Shown piece after piece: positions 9,655-18,405 of a stretch of 33,303 nt of DNA. Source of the stretch: Triparma columacea. Its lineage: Eukaryota; Sar; Bolidophyceae; Parmales; Triparmaceae. The position numbers and the translations under genes were made by a program. Location of the stretch: assembly GCA_030267965.1 (NCBI GenBank), contig BRYA01000350.1, forward strand, positions 43,011 through 76,313, given 5' to 3'. Positions within the stretch are counted from its first letter, which is position 1; the number at the start of each line of letters is the position of its first letter. The notes under the pieces were generated by a model. The model worked only from the letters and a program-made list of their open reading frames with translations, did no database searches and was not told the DNA's origin.

Positions 9655-10072
9655 GGTGTGATGGAAGAAAGGGTTGCTGGAAAACTGGCCCCAACACCCA
9701 CCCACCCTAGCTAACCGTGGAGGATTGTTTTTGAGGTAAATTTTGGTGGGGTTTGGGGGGGCGATAACATCCCTTTTTTGGCGCAGTTGCTTAGAAACTG
9801 ACGGGTCGAAATAATTCAAGCGGTGATCTATAGCGAAGGGCGCATTTACCAAAGATATACCCTTTGAAAGGTGGAAAATGTAAACGAAAGGGGTCGAAAG
9901 GCGGAATCTTTCCGACAACACGATCCAGGACCTTCCATACCGCCAAAGCCGATCTATCATTGACCCATTTGCCCCTAAACACCATCAAATAAATAACCAA
10001 CAATCCTCTCCCCCTTCTTCATCGGCTGAATTTTTCAGGGATGGTGCCTTCGGACACACAACTGCTGTCAAC
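9655..10072. promoter_or_regulatory. Divergent intergenic region, DI(E/D)GA gene / PH-like gene
   Basis: This 418-bp spacer carries the two opposite promoters. It is moderately AT-rich and holds small open frames without recognisable similarity. I see no tRNA, repeat array or clear TATA box; a T-rich pyrimidine stretch lies near 9768-9784. Nothing else can be supported. Confidence 0.4.
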
Positions 10073-11390
10073 ATGGCCGACGTTGAGCCGACCACTTCTG
10101 ATGACAAGAAGATTGACGAGTTCCTCTTCCACTTGAAGGTGAGCGTTCTCTATGCCGTCCAGTTGCCAATTGGGAGAGTACAAGGGAGACAAACAGGAAG
10201 ATCCTGGCCGAGCCGCTCTCCGTTTGTTTGCCAGATTTTGGGATGAATGGTGGACATCTGGTCGATATCTTTGGGGCTAGTAGAGGACAAACGAGGAGTC
10301 GAGTTATTGTGTGGACGGGGAGCCCCCCAATGCCCTCAAGGGGACCACTTTCAGGAGTGTGTGGCCTCGTACTTTCTGACCAGCACGCTGGAAAGTTTGG
10401 CTGTAAGGGACGACCATTGGCTGAATATATTACCGGTATTTGGGTTCGATGATGTAATTTGATGGTCTGACCGGCAGGTTTTCGACTTGTTTACGTTTGG
10501 GGACCTTGGGAGTGATGCCCCCCGTAGCTGTGTGGATTCAGGTTTGGAATTACCTCCTTTCTATTGTAGCTCACCCCCCCCGCCCCCACCTCCATACCCC
10601 CCCCCCCCCCACCCTGCAACTAACCAAACAGAGCGGATTCCTCATTACCAAGATTGCTTCAAGCCAGTTCGGCAGCCCCTCCCGTCGCGTTCTCTTCTGT
10701 GATGAGTCTGGCCACAATTTGAGCTGGCGCGCCGTCAAGCAGAGCGACTACCCTTCCAAGGCTGAGTACCTTAGCGACGTCGGATCGATGAGTTACGCGG
10801 GTACGAAGAAGACAACACTCCTTCCCCTTACCAAGCTGGTTTCCTGCCAGTACAGTAAGGAGAAGTTCCAGAACGAGGAATTCTACATGAGACTGGTCTT
10901 CGAAGGACACAGGTCCCTCGACATCAATCTTCTCACAAAGGAAGATTGGGAGTATTGCATGGACGGATTCGAGCTCATTGCCCAGAACAGGTCTAAATTC
11001 GCTAAGTCTCCTTCTTTCCGCCCTGAATCCATGCAGGAGATTTGGGACCATGACAACTACAAGCCCGTTATCTGGGAGTACTCTCCCGGAAAGACGTGCA
11101 ACGTTGGATGCGGTAACGACTGGGAAGATATCTTTCTCATCTCCTCCTGCTACGGATGCCTCTGGTCCTTCCTACTCGCGTTCTACGCTCTGCTTCTCAA
11201 GGGCATCCTCGACACAGACGAAAAGTCCACTCTCCTCATGATGTATTTTGTCTTTGGCATCATCTACGTCTGCCTCGTCGGCCTCGCTGTTTACACTGGT
11301 CAGATGGAGGTTGAGGCCCTAAGGAAGAAGAAGGCCGTCCTTGGGCTTGGGGAGGATGACGACATGCCCGACGACGACGACTTTGACTAG
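10073..11390 (+). CDS. PH-like-domain protein with two C-terminal membrane helices
   Basis: Two exons, 10073-10138 and 10632-11390, are joined by a 493-nt phase-0 intron and encode 274 residues. The junction reads FHLK|SGFLITKIA, which restores the first strand of a PH-like fold. Strands then run through SRRVLFCDESGHNLSW, TTLLPLTKLVSCQYS and FYMRLVFEGHRSLDI, and close with the helix TKEDWEYCMDGFELIAQN. PH domains usually bind phosphoinositides or proteins. Two hydrophobic segments follow (FLISSCYGCLWSFLLAFYALLL and LLMMYFVFGIIYVCLVGLAVY), then a short basic helix and an acidic tail ending in DDDDFD. The order PH then hairpin membrane anchor suggests a peripheral-contact or membrane-shaping protein on an internal membrane; this is inference. 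I do not recognise a named ortholog. The start at 10073 has the context AACATGGCC. Confidence 0.75.
10139..10631 (+). other. Long intron of the PH-like gene
   Basis: At 493 nt this is the longest intron in the window. It starts GTGAGC and ends AACCAAACAG after a C run of about 14. Two small overlapping open frames (10228-10462) lie inside, but neither has recognisable similarity. I see no snoRNA with properly spaced C and D boxes and no transposon ends. Confidence 0.6.
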
Positions 11391-11670
11391 ACCTCGATTA
11401 CAGTTTTAAGTTTGAGCAAAGGAAAGGAGGTGGTGGTGGGCATGGAGGGTTACAAGGGTTACAGATAAATAGAGAGGTTTGTTCCCTCACTGAATCTTTG
11501 GCTTTTAGTTTGTCTTCTTGGGGTTTATAAACTAGGGATTCCTAATCAACCGGACAAGAGGCGCGCACACTGGCGTAACAAGGGTTTTGGAAGGGGGGAC
11601 GCTGGGACCAATGCTTAACCCTAACCAAAAAAATTAGCAACCCTAACCCTAACCCCCCCATAAGGCTTAA
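11391..11670 (+). promoter_or_regulatory. 3' UTR of PH-like gene and promoter of Sel1 gene
   Basis: This 280-bp tandem spacer must contain the end of one transcript and the start of the next. Its last 60 bases hold two telomeric-repeat clusters (separate entry). No clear TATA box is seen. Confidence 0.4.
11617..11658 (+). repeat. Interstitial telomeric / telo-box motifs (CCCTAA)n
   Basis: AACCCTAACC at 11617-11626 and AACCCTAACCCTAACCCCCC at 11639-11658 are exact units of the TTAGGG-type telomere on the complementary strand. They sit 12-54 bases before the ATG of the Sel1-repeat gene, so they are probably in its core promoter or 5' UTR. In plants, short telo-boxes near transcription starts act as regulatory elements; a similar role here is possible but unproven. 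Confidence 0.75.
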
Positions 11671-13073
11671 ATGGGTTCTGGCGCTTCAGTCTCGTCCCCA
11701 CGAACACAGGAAACCGAAACCATCGATTTTGATACTTACAAAAAATTGACGGCATTCTACGACTCTTTAGATGGAAAAGAAACCCTCTCGACAGAAGACT
11801 TATATACAATGATGAAAAAAAAGATGGAAACCTTGGCAGATGGCAAGACATCGCTCACTCTGGACATAAAGAATAACTTGGATGTAGTAGAGAGCCCAAT
11901 TCCTGGTGGGGGCGTCATGAATTTACAATTGAAGTCCCCGAAAGCGAAACAAACTCCCAAGAGGGGTGGAGCCGGAGCGTCAGCAGCGACGGGGGGGGCA
12001 TTCTTCAAGGAGGAGGAGGAGGAGGAGGAGGACCCGCACTACGTGTGCTTTTCCGACGACGAGGACAACGAGATGATGTTGACGGACCTAAAGTTCATGG
12101 CAAGTGGAGGAGATAAAGACGCTGCGTTCGACTTGGGAGTCGTGTACAGAACAGGTAGTTATAAGCAGAAGAAGAATGGGAAGGAGATGATTAAATGGTG
12201 GGAAAAGGCCGCCCAAGAGGAGGTGGTTGACGCAGGTGAGAGCTCAGCCTTTGCGACACCGCCTAGCGTCTTGCCTCATTTTCACCCCCTTGTGTTCGGT
12301 CCGCAACAGTCTTCAACCTCGGTGTGGTCTATCACCACGGGTTCTCTTGTGATGATGATCCAGTGGAGGTTGACCTGGAGAAGGCGGCGGAATGGTACAT
12401 TAAGGCTGCGGACCTCGGTAGGAAGGACGCCAGAGGGTTCGCTGCCGAGTGCACCGCGGTCGTGGAGGGGAGGAAGCAGAGGCAGAAGGAGAGGGAGGCT
12501 ACGGGGGAGGGAAACGGGGAAGTGGACGTGGACGAGGACGCCGGGAACAAAACCTTCGAGTACTTTGAAGCCGCCGCAGAGGGAGGAGACGTTCCGGCAA
12601 TGTTCAAGCTCGGAAACATTTACGCCAAAGGGGAAATGGGGCAGGAGCTTGACTACGTCAAGGCCTGCTCTTGGTGGGCCAATGCCGCAGCTGAGGGCCA
12701 CGTTCTCAGCATTGAGAACATTTTGTCTCACGCGGGTTTCGACGCCAAGAAGGAGCTAAATACTTCCGGGGGTATCGTGGAGGTGCTCGAGGACAAGCTC
12801 AAGGACGCAATGCCCGCAATCACCGGGATCCTAGGCAACATGTACAGGTGGGGGAATGGGGTGGACAGGGACGAGGAGAAGTGCATGGAGCTTTACGAAA
12901 GGTCTGCGAGGATGGGGAACGCAGAGAGCATGTGGGTACTCGGCTGCATCTACGATGGGGGGGAGTTTGTTAGCGTGGGGGAAGATAAGGAGGAAGGGAA
13001 GAAGTGGATGAGGAAGGCGAGCGAAGCGGGAGATGCGAGGGCCAAAAAGTGGGTGAGGCAGTACGACAAGTGA
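11671..13073 (+). CDS. Sel1-repeat (TPR-like) protein with N-myristoylation motif
   Basis: Two exons, 11671-12235 and 12310-13073, joined by a 74-nt phase-1 intron, encode 442 residues. The N-terminus MGSGASVSS fits an N-myristoylation signal (Gly2, Ser6), which would place the protein at a membrane. After a Lys/Ser-rich region and a poly-Glu run, Sel1-like repeats follow. Clear units include AAFDLGVVYRTG...KEMIKWWEKAAQEE, VFNLGVVYHHG...LEKAAEWYIKAADLG, AMFKLGNIYAKGEMG...KACSWWANAAAEG, AITGILGNMYRWGNGVDRD...YERSARMG and SMWVLGCIYDGGEF...KWMRKASEAGDARA. Splicing restores DAVFNLGVVYHHG, confirming the junction. Sel1 repeats are adaptor scaffolds in ER quality control, signalling and cell-cycle control. 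I cannot name the partner. It converges on CSN7, with 77 bp between stops. Confidence 0.85.
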
Positions 13074-13150
13074 GAGAGAGAGGGGGGGGGGGTGGGGGGG
13101 GATTGCACAACATATGTATTTGTATTGTACAAGCCACAGTTATATTCTCT

Positions 13151-14069
13151 TTACACGGTGAGCCCTTTCTTCACCGTCGCAACTCTCTGCCTGACGGCCT
13201 TCAACCCCGCCACGATCCCCTGAATGTCCTCCTCTCCCTTCCAGCCAAAGTCGTACGTCACGGTGCCGAAGACGTAGTCCTCCCCATCCCCGCCGAGGTG
13301 GGAGATCTTTCCTGAGTAGAAACCCTGGTAAATGGCGGAACGAATTGTGGACTCGACCGAGTCCTGGGGGAGGGAGAGGTGGGCGCACAGGTCATTTATG
13401 GGGACCTTGGGAGACGGCTGTTTGGAGGCGTAGCTGAGGAACGCTATGATATTGAACTGGGGTGGGTGGGTGGGGGGAGAGGATGCTTCAGGTGAGGAAA
13501 AGTATTGTGTGTTCATGTAATGTGAATTTGTTCAGTGTGCTGCTCATATTCGCATGTTGTCACACATTCTCATCTACTGATTATTAGTATTCGCGTTTGT
13601 GCAATCACATTTCGTATTCCCTCCCCTCACCCCCTCCCCTCCCTAACCCACCTTGGCATCAAAGTTCGCATTTACGCCCGCCTTCCCATTCCTTTTCTGC
13701 CACTCGTTGAAGGAACTGACATCACCATCGTGATATATCCGAATGAGTTCGTAAAACGGAGCGCTTGGACAGTCTGATGGAGGTGGAGCGAGGTGGAGGA
13801 GAGGAGAAAGGTGAAGAATTGTAGCCGAATTCAATGCTGTTTGGAGCAGAGATCGGAGTGCAAGACCCTGAAATGAAGAAACGAGCGAAGAAATCAATTT
13901 CGGGGCACAAGAGTTAGAGATAGGGGAGATAATGGGAAGAATAAAGGGGCTCCCTCCACGAGATGTGTGGCACATTAAACAGGGCCCTGATCACCGTAAT
14001 CCCCAGACCGATACCTCTTACATTAGCATCTTTACTCAAGATTATGATTTCATCTAGTGTGGTGCTCAT
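13151..14069 (-). CDS. CSN7: COP9 signalosome complex subunit 7 (PCI domain)
   Basis: Three exons, 14022-14069, 13652-13867 and 13151-13456, all phase 0, encode 189 residues. CSN7 is a PCI subunit of the COP9 signalosome, which removes NEDD8 from cullins. Residues about 8-35 (IIILSKDANGLALRSLLQTALNSATILHLSPLL) match the conserved CSN7 N-terminal helices. FYELIRIYHDGDVSSFNEW matches the Y-x-LL-x-F-x-G-T/D segment. The winged-helix part has FNIIAFLSYASKQ, VPINDLCAHLSLPQDSVESTIRSAIYQGFYSGKI and a closing VTYDFGWKGEEDIQGIVAGLKA, parallel to IGRDI...DINNIVKTL in animal CSN7. Animal and plant CSN7 are about 220-275 residues, so the C-terminal tail is short here. eIF3 subunit M, also a PCI protein, was considered, but the N-terminal match and small size favour CSN7. 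It shares a 72-bp divergent promoter with the next gene. Confidence 0.72.
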
Positions 14070-14141
14070 TTGAGAGCGTTGCAATGGTTTAACCCTTGAG
14101 TCCGAAAATGGGGAAATCCCAAAAACCCAAATTTCAATATC

Positions 14142-14792
14142 ATGTTATCTGGGTCTTACGAAGCCCCCATCATCACAGAGGAGGCAGGACTCTTTGACAC
14201 CTTGCCACAATTGATTAATTTGCTCGAGAAGATTATTGAAATTTTAAAAAAGAACGACATCAACGAAGGCAACCCGGTTGTCCTCTTTATTATCGGATGG
14301 GTTGTGCGTACGCTGCTTTGCTACACGATAGGGGACGACGCTAGCATGTTTATAACGATATTTCTGGCTATGGGCGCCTATTATGTGTACAAAAGGAAGA
14401 GGAAATTGATACAGGAGGACCTGCGGTCTGCAAGGGAGGCCCAGGAGGGGATAGAGAAGGAGCTGAAGAGTGCGAAGAAGGAAAAAATTAAACTTTCGAA
14501 GCAGTCATTGAGCGGAGCTAGGCCCCCCGACGCCCCCAGGTCTCACAGGGAAAGACACCCGGAGCTTTACAGGTGAGATGTGAGGAGATTTACAAGGTTT
14601 TAGAAATTGAGGAAGAAGGCAGAGAGAGGGAGTCAAGGAATTCTAACTTTCCTCCCTCACAGTACGATGGACGACGTAGATGGTGTTATCATTCCTAACA
14701 GGAGAGCTGGGCGGAAGAAAAAGCTGTGGGTTCCAAGGAAGAAGAGTAGCAGTGAAAATGGGGACTTTCTGAAGCAGAAGAAAGTACAATAA
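14142..14792 (+). CDS. Small two-TM protein with basic coiled-coil tail, unknown
   Basis: Two exons, 14142-14572 and 14663-14792, joined by a 90-nt phase-2 intron (AG|T serine codon), encode 186 residues. Two hydrophobic stretches are visible: VVLFIIGWVVRTLLCYTI (about residues 46-63) and MFITIFLAMGAYYVY (about 69-83). A strongly charged helix follows (KRKRKLIQEDLRSAREAQEGIEKELKSAKKEKIKL, in two halves around residues 84-120), then a Pro/Arg-rich segment and a Lys-rich C-terminus. This layout suggests a small membrane anchor with a cytosolic coiled coil. I do not recognise the family. Start and end are tightly packed: 72 bp to the CSN7 start and 55 bp to the stop of the convergent gene. Confidence 0.68.
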
Positions 14793-14847
14793 AGACAGTA
14801 TTCCAACAGTACAACTATTTCCCTTTGATTAGCTCCCTCCTATTTCC

Positions 14848-17800
14848 TTAGTGATGCTGATGCTCCGCGGTAACTGTAGGTATCAAGGCAGAGAGCTTCT
14901 TGACGAACTTGTGTCCCGGCAGCTTGAGCTGGTTCTCGAAGATGTGATTGGGCTCCTCCCACTCCTTCCAAACTTCAAACATCTTCTTGTTGTTCTGGTC
15001 AATCTTCAACGCCACCTGGAGCTCCGACTTCGCCTCCTGCATCTTCCCGCTCCTGCAAAGGCATTTTGCGTTCTCGAAGTGCAGCACCGCCAGCGGTGTG
15101 TGATACTCCACATCCTCGTACCTGTGGATGCTCTCCTGGAAGAAGTCGCTTGCCAGTGCGTAGTGCCCCGCGGCTGCACACTTCTCCGCCATACTGCACC
15201 AGGTCACTGCGTCCCCGAACCAGTCCTCGTAGTTCGACATGCTCGGGATGATTTCCTCTGTCTTGAGGGCGTTGAAGATCCTGTTGTAGGCCTTGAAGCT
15301 CGTGCTCCCGTGACCCTCGTCTACCTCTTCGTGGTCCCACTGCTCGTAGATCCGGCCCATTATGAACATGCAGTCGATCGGGGTGTAGGGCGCAGGAGGA
15401 CCGTACTTCATCACGTTCTCCAAGTAAGCCGCAGCTTGCTTGAACTGGTGGAGGCTCTTCAAGACCACGCAGGCTTGCATGCAAACCGAGTTCAGCTTGG
15501 AATACGTCGGAAAATTGGTCAAAATACTACCCAGTACGAACCCGCTCTGCTTGTAGTTGCCCATGAACTGGAGGGCCGAAGCGTGGTGAACAAAGACCTT
15601 GGGGTTATTCTTGTTGATTTCCTGCCTCGTCGCGTGCCCCCAAGCGTCGCAGCTTAGCTCCAGATGCTTCCTGTCGCCCTTAATGCCCTGGAGCAACCAG
15701 CTCCTGAGGTGGACCTCCCCGAGGGTTTCCCAGGGGAAATCCTGGTCCTTCACGGTGGCTGCCACCCCCCTCGTCTCGACCGACTTCTGCAATGAAAGGG
15801 CGGCACAGCGGAACAACTGAAATGCGTAAACCGGATCGTTCTTGATCTCTTCATCGCCCTCCTTCTTCAGGAGGACGCCGAGCCGCTGCATGGTCATAAA
15901 GTTCTTGGGCTCGGAAGTGATCTGTGCAATGTAAGCTTCCCGAGTCTCCTCCTGAATATTCTGAGCAATTTTCGTCCACCGCGACATTCCCCTCCCGAAG
16001 ATTCCTCCACCATTCTTCTTGGCTCCTTCATTGCCCTCTTGACGGCTGGCCTCGGTTGACTTGTCCTTGCTGGCCTCGATCGACTTGTCCTTGTTGGAAG
16101 CCGTCACAATGCCGCCCTTCCTTCTCTCCTTGCCCCTCTTGCCCCCTTCCATCATCTCCTGCTTGTGCCGCACCTCCCTCTCCTCCCTCGCCCTTATCTC
16201 CTCCTCACTCTCAGCCTGCCCGAATCTCGAAGCAGCAGAGCCGGCCACCTTATCTATCATTAGGTCAATGTCGAAACTATCACTTTCATCGCTCCCATCG
16301 CCTTGATTTCCAACGTCGAATTTGACGCCACCCCCCACACTTCCTCTATTTGTTCTGCCACTCTTCAGCGCCGACCTTGCTGGTTTGGCAGTCATTGAAG
16401 GTCTGAAGGTGCCCTCGCGAGGCTGCTCGTCATCATCGGAGCCGAACTTTATCCTCTTGGTGATGCCCTTGGTTGAAGCGAAGTCGTCCTTGTCATTCTG
16501 CGCTGCGAAGGCGATCCTCTTGTTGGGACTCTTCTTCTTGTGTTTCTTTTTCTTTTTCTTTTTCGTCCCGGATTCGTTGCCGTCAAAGTACTCGACCATT
16601 GTCAATTCGGGCGGAGAATCAGTTTCCGGCCTGTTCTCAAGCATGAGCAACCCACCCTCCTGCTGGATCCTTTTCTTCTCCTTGGCGCTCTCGGCCAACT
16701 GTTTGTGGTACCCGATTTGGAATGCCTTCTTCTTATTGTACAGTTCGCGGGCCGGGCTCCCCGTACTGAAAGAAGGGTGGAACTCCTGATTTCCATACTT
16801 GTCAAACATTTTCTTCCGGACGACCGTGATTCCCGTTTCAGTCTCAAATAGCTCAGAGGGCACAATTGGCTTCCCCGAAGGATAAGAGTCACGGTACCCG
16901 GCCTCCATGTCCATCCTGTCGTCCTCATACGCGTCCTCTTCAGGCGCCGTCCCCCACACATTTTGGTGCATTCCTTGCTTCATAAAGTTATCGAAGTTCT
17001 GAAAGAAGGTCATCTGGTGCGTGTCATTGATGTCTTCCCTCTTCTCCTTGTCCTTGGCCTTCATCTGCTCCCAAAGCACCGCTGGGATCGGTTCTGCCTT
17101 GTAAAACCTGCACCAATAGCAGACATCGTGGGGCGAATACGTAAGGTATTTTCCACAGCTTCTGCAGCACTCGTTCCTCTTGTACTTTACGTAGTAGTGG
17201 AAGCACGTGTACAGCAGCACGCCCATCATGACAAAAACATATCCTGGCATGCTGTACCCAACCCTTTCATGTGAGGGGGGAGACTTGAGGATGATTCGCT
17301 CGTATATGAGATTCTTTTGCCCAGGGTTCCAGTCCTCCCCAATTTTTATGCCCACATTGAGCTCTTCATCTACCGTTACCTTGCAATCGTGTACCATGCG
17401 CCAGTATTTGAAGCCATCCGTCCTCTCCTCAATCTCCAGCTCCATGGTGTAGCCCCTGAAGACTGACTTTCCATCACGTGGTAGTACGGGAGGTGTACAC
17501 ATCTCGGCAATGTCGTATTTGGTGAAATCGGGGGAATCTTCTGTTGGGACCCACTCCTCCCCAAACCTATTTATTCTGCAATGGAGGATTCTTTTGTCTC
17601 CCAAATATTCGTTGCGGAGAAATCGGAATTCTTTGCAGTAGTCAGATTCGGATATCTGTGTAAAGGTATTTGTGGTTCCCGCGTCACACGAGAGATCCCA
17701 AACCTCGTTGATCTCTGGAGTTGGCCTTGAGTTCGAGCAGCACGAGAGACTGGTGTAGGGGAAGGAGTTGAGTAGAGGAGGGGGGCATGGGGAGCGGGAG

Positions 17801-18322
17801 CGACATCTACATTCCCACTGAAGCCTCCAAGCTCACGCAAACACCGCTCACTCACCAGTAATAGTCATTCGTCTTCGTTGCAAGGAAGTCATCATCATCC
17901 CAGTCCAAAAGGGCATTCAGCTCTGCAGTCTCCTCCATCAACCAACCGTCTCCGGCCTCGTCCCGAAAACTCTGCCTTACCTTGCACCCTTTCAAACCAA
18001 GCCCGTTAAAGCAGTACTTAGCCATGTTCTTAGGGTCTTGGACGAAAGAGGAATCAATTCTCTGTCCGAATATGGCGTAGCTGTTACCAGCAAGCGCATT
18101 AATGTCTTGCAAGCTTCTCCCCCAGTCATTGATGTCGATCGCATCATACGTAGGCGAAGATGCCAGAGAAGGGGTCAAAACACTCCCAAGAACGATGATA
18201 GATAAGGCCTTTTTCAGTGGGTTCAGCGGAGCACGGCTTGCCCTCTCGGTGATATCGGAGAGAGAACGACGGGGAAACTCTTCCAGATCCACCGCAGCGT
18301 CACTTAGGCAACCACCCTCCAT
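14848..18322 (-). CDS. Signal-sequence / single-TM / zinc-ribbon / TPR protein, novel architecture
   Basis: Two exons, 17856-18322 and 14848-17749, joined by a 106-nt phase-2 intron, encode 1122 residues. The intron junction restores a Cys-rich stretch starting DYYCLSCC. In order: an N-terminal basic region and hydrophobic signal (LKKALSIIVLGSVLTPSLA, about 36-55); a probable lumenal/extracellular domain with several Cys (about 60-320); one membrane helix (YVFVMMGVLLYTCFHYYV, about 322-343); a four-Cys zinc ribbon directly behind it (C351-C354...C366-C369); a long charged region with a Lys-rich block; and a C-terminal alpha-helical repeat region (about 790-1090) with TPR-like helices such as GNYKQSGFVLGSILTNFP, FKQAAAYLENVMKYG and YALASDFFQESIHRYED. 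The order suggests a receptor or sorting protein with cytosolic scaffolding. I know no named family with this order. Confidence 0.8.
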
Positions 18323-18405
18323 GACCTAGGGGGTTGTAATTTAAGAAAGTTTGAGCAAGGAGGATGGCGACTCCCAACTCTAACAGTTTTTGACCTCTGT
18401 CAAAT
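18323..18405. promoter_or_regulatory. Divergent promoter, TPR receptor-like gene / CFAP57, with TTTGAC inverted repeat
   Basis: Only 83 bp separate two start codons. Just before the CFAP57 ATG lies a perfect inverted repeat TTTGAC-CTCT-GTCAAA (18389-18404). It is a candidate operator for one or both genes; no protein partner can be named. Confidence 0.4.

Noticed and set aside
10436..10470. GGTTCGATGATG as a tRNA B box or snoRNA C box
   Set aside because: Neither a matching A box with acceptor stem nor a D box at suitable spacing is present.
11617..11658. True chromosome end
   Set aside because: Only a few CCCTAA units are present and genes continue without break on both sides, so this is an internal motif.
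14851..15657. Plus-strand open frame (268 codons) opposite the TPR region
   Set aside because: It is a shadow of the TPR-coding strand; no start context, splice signal or domain supports it.
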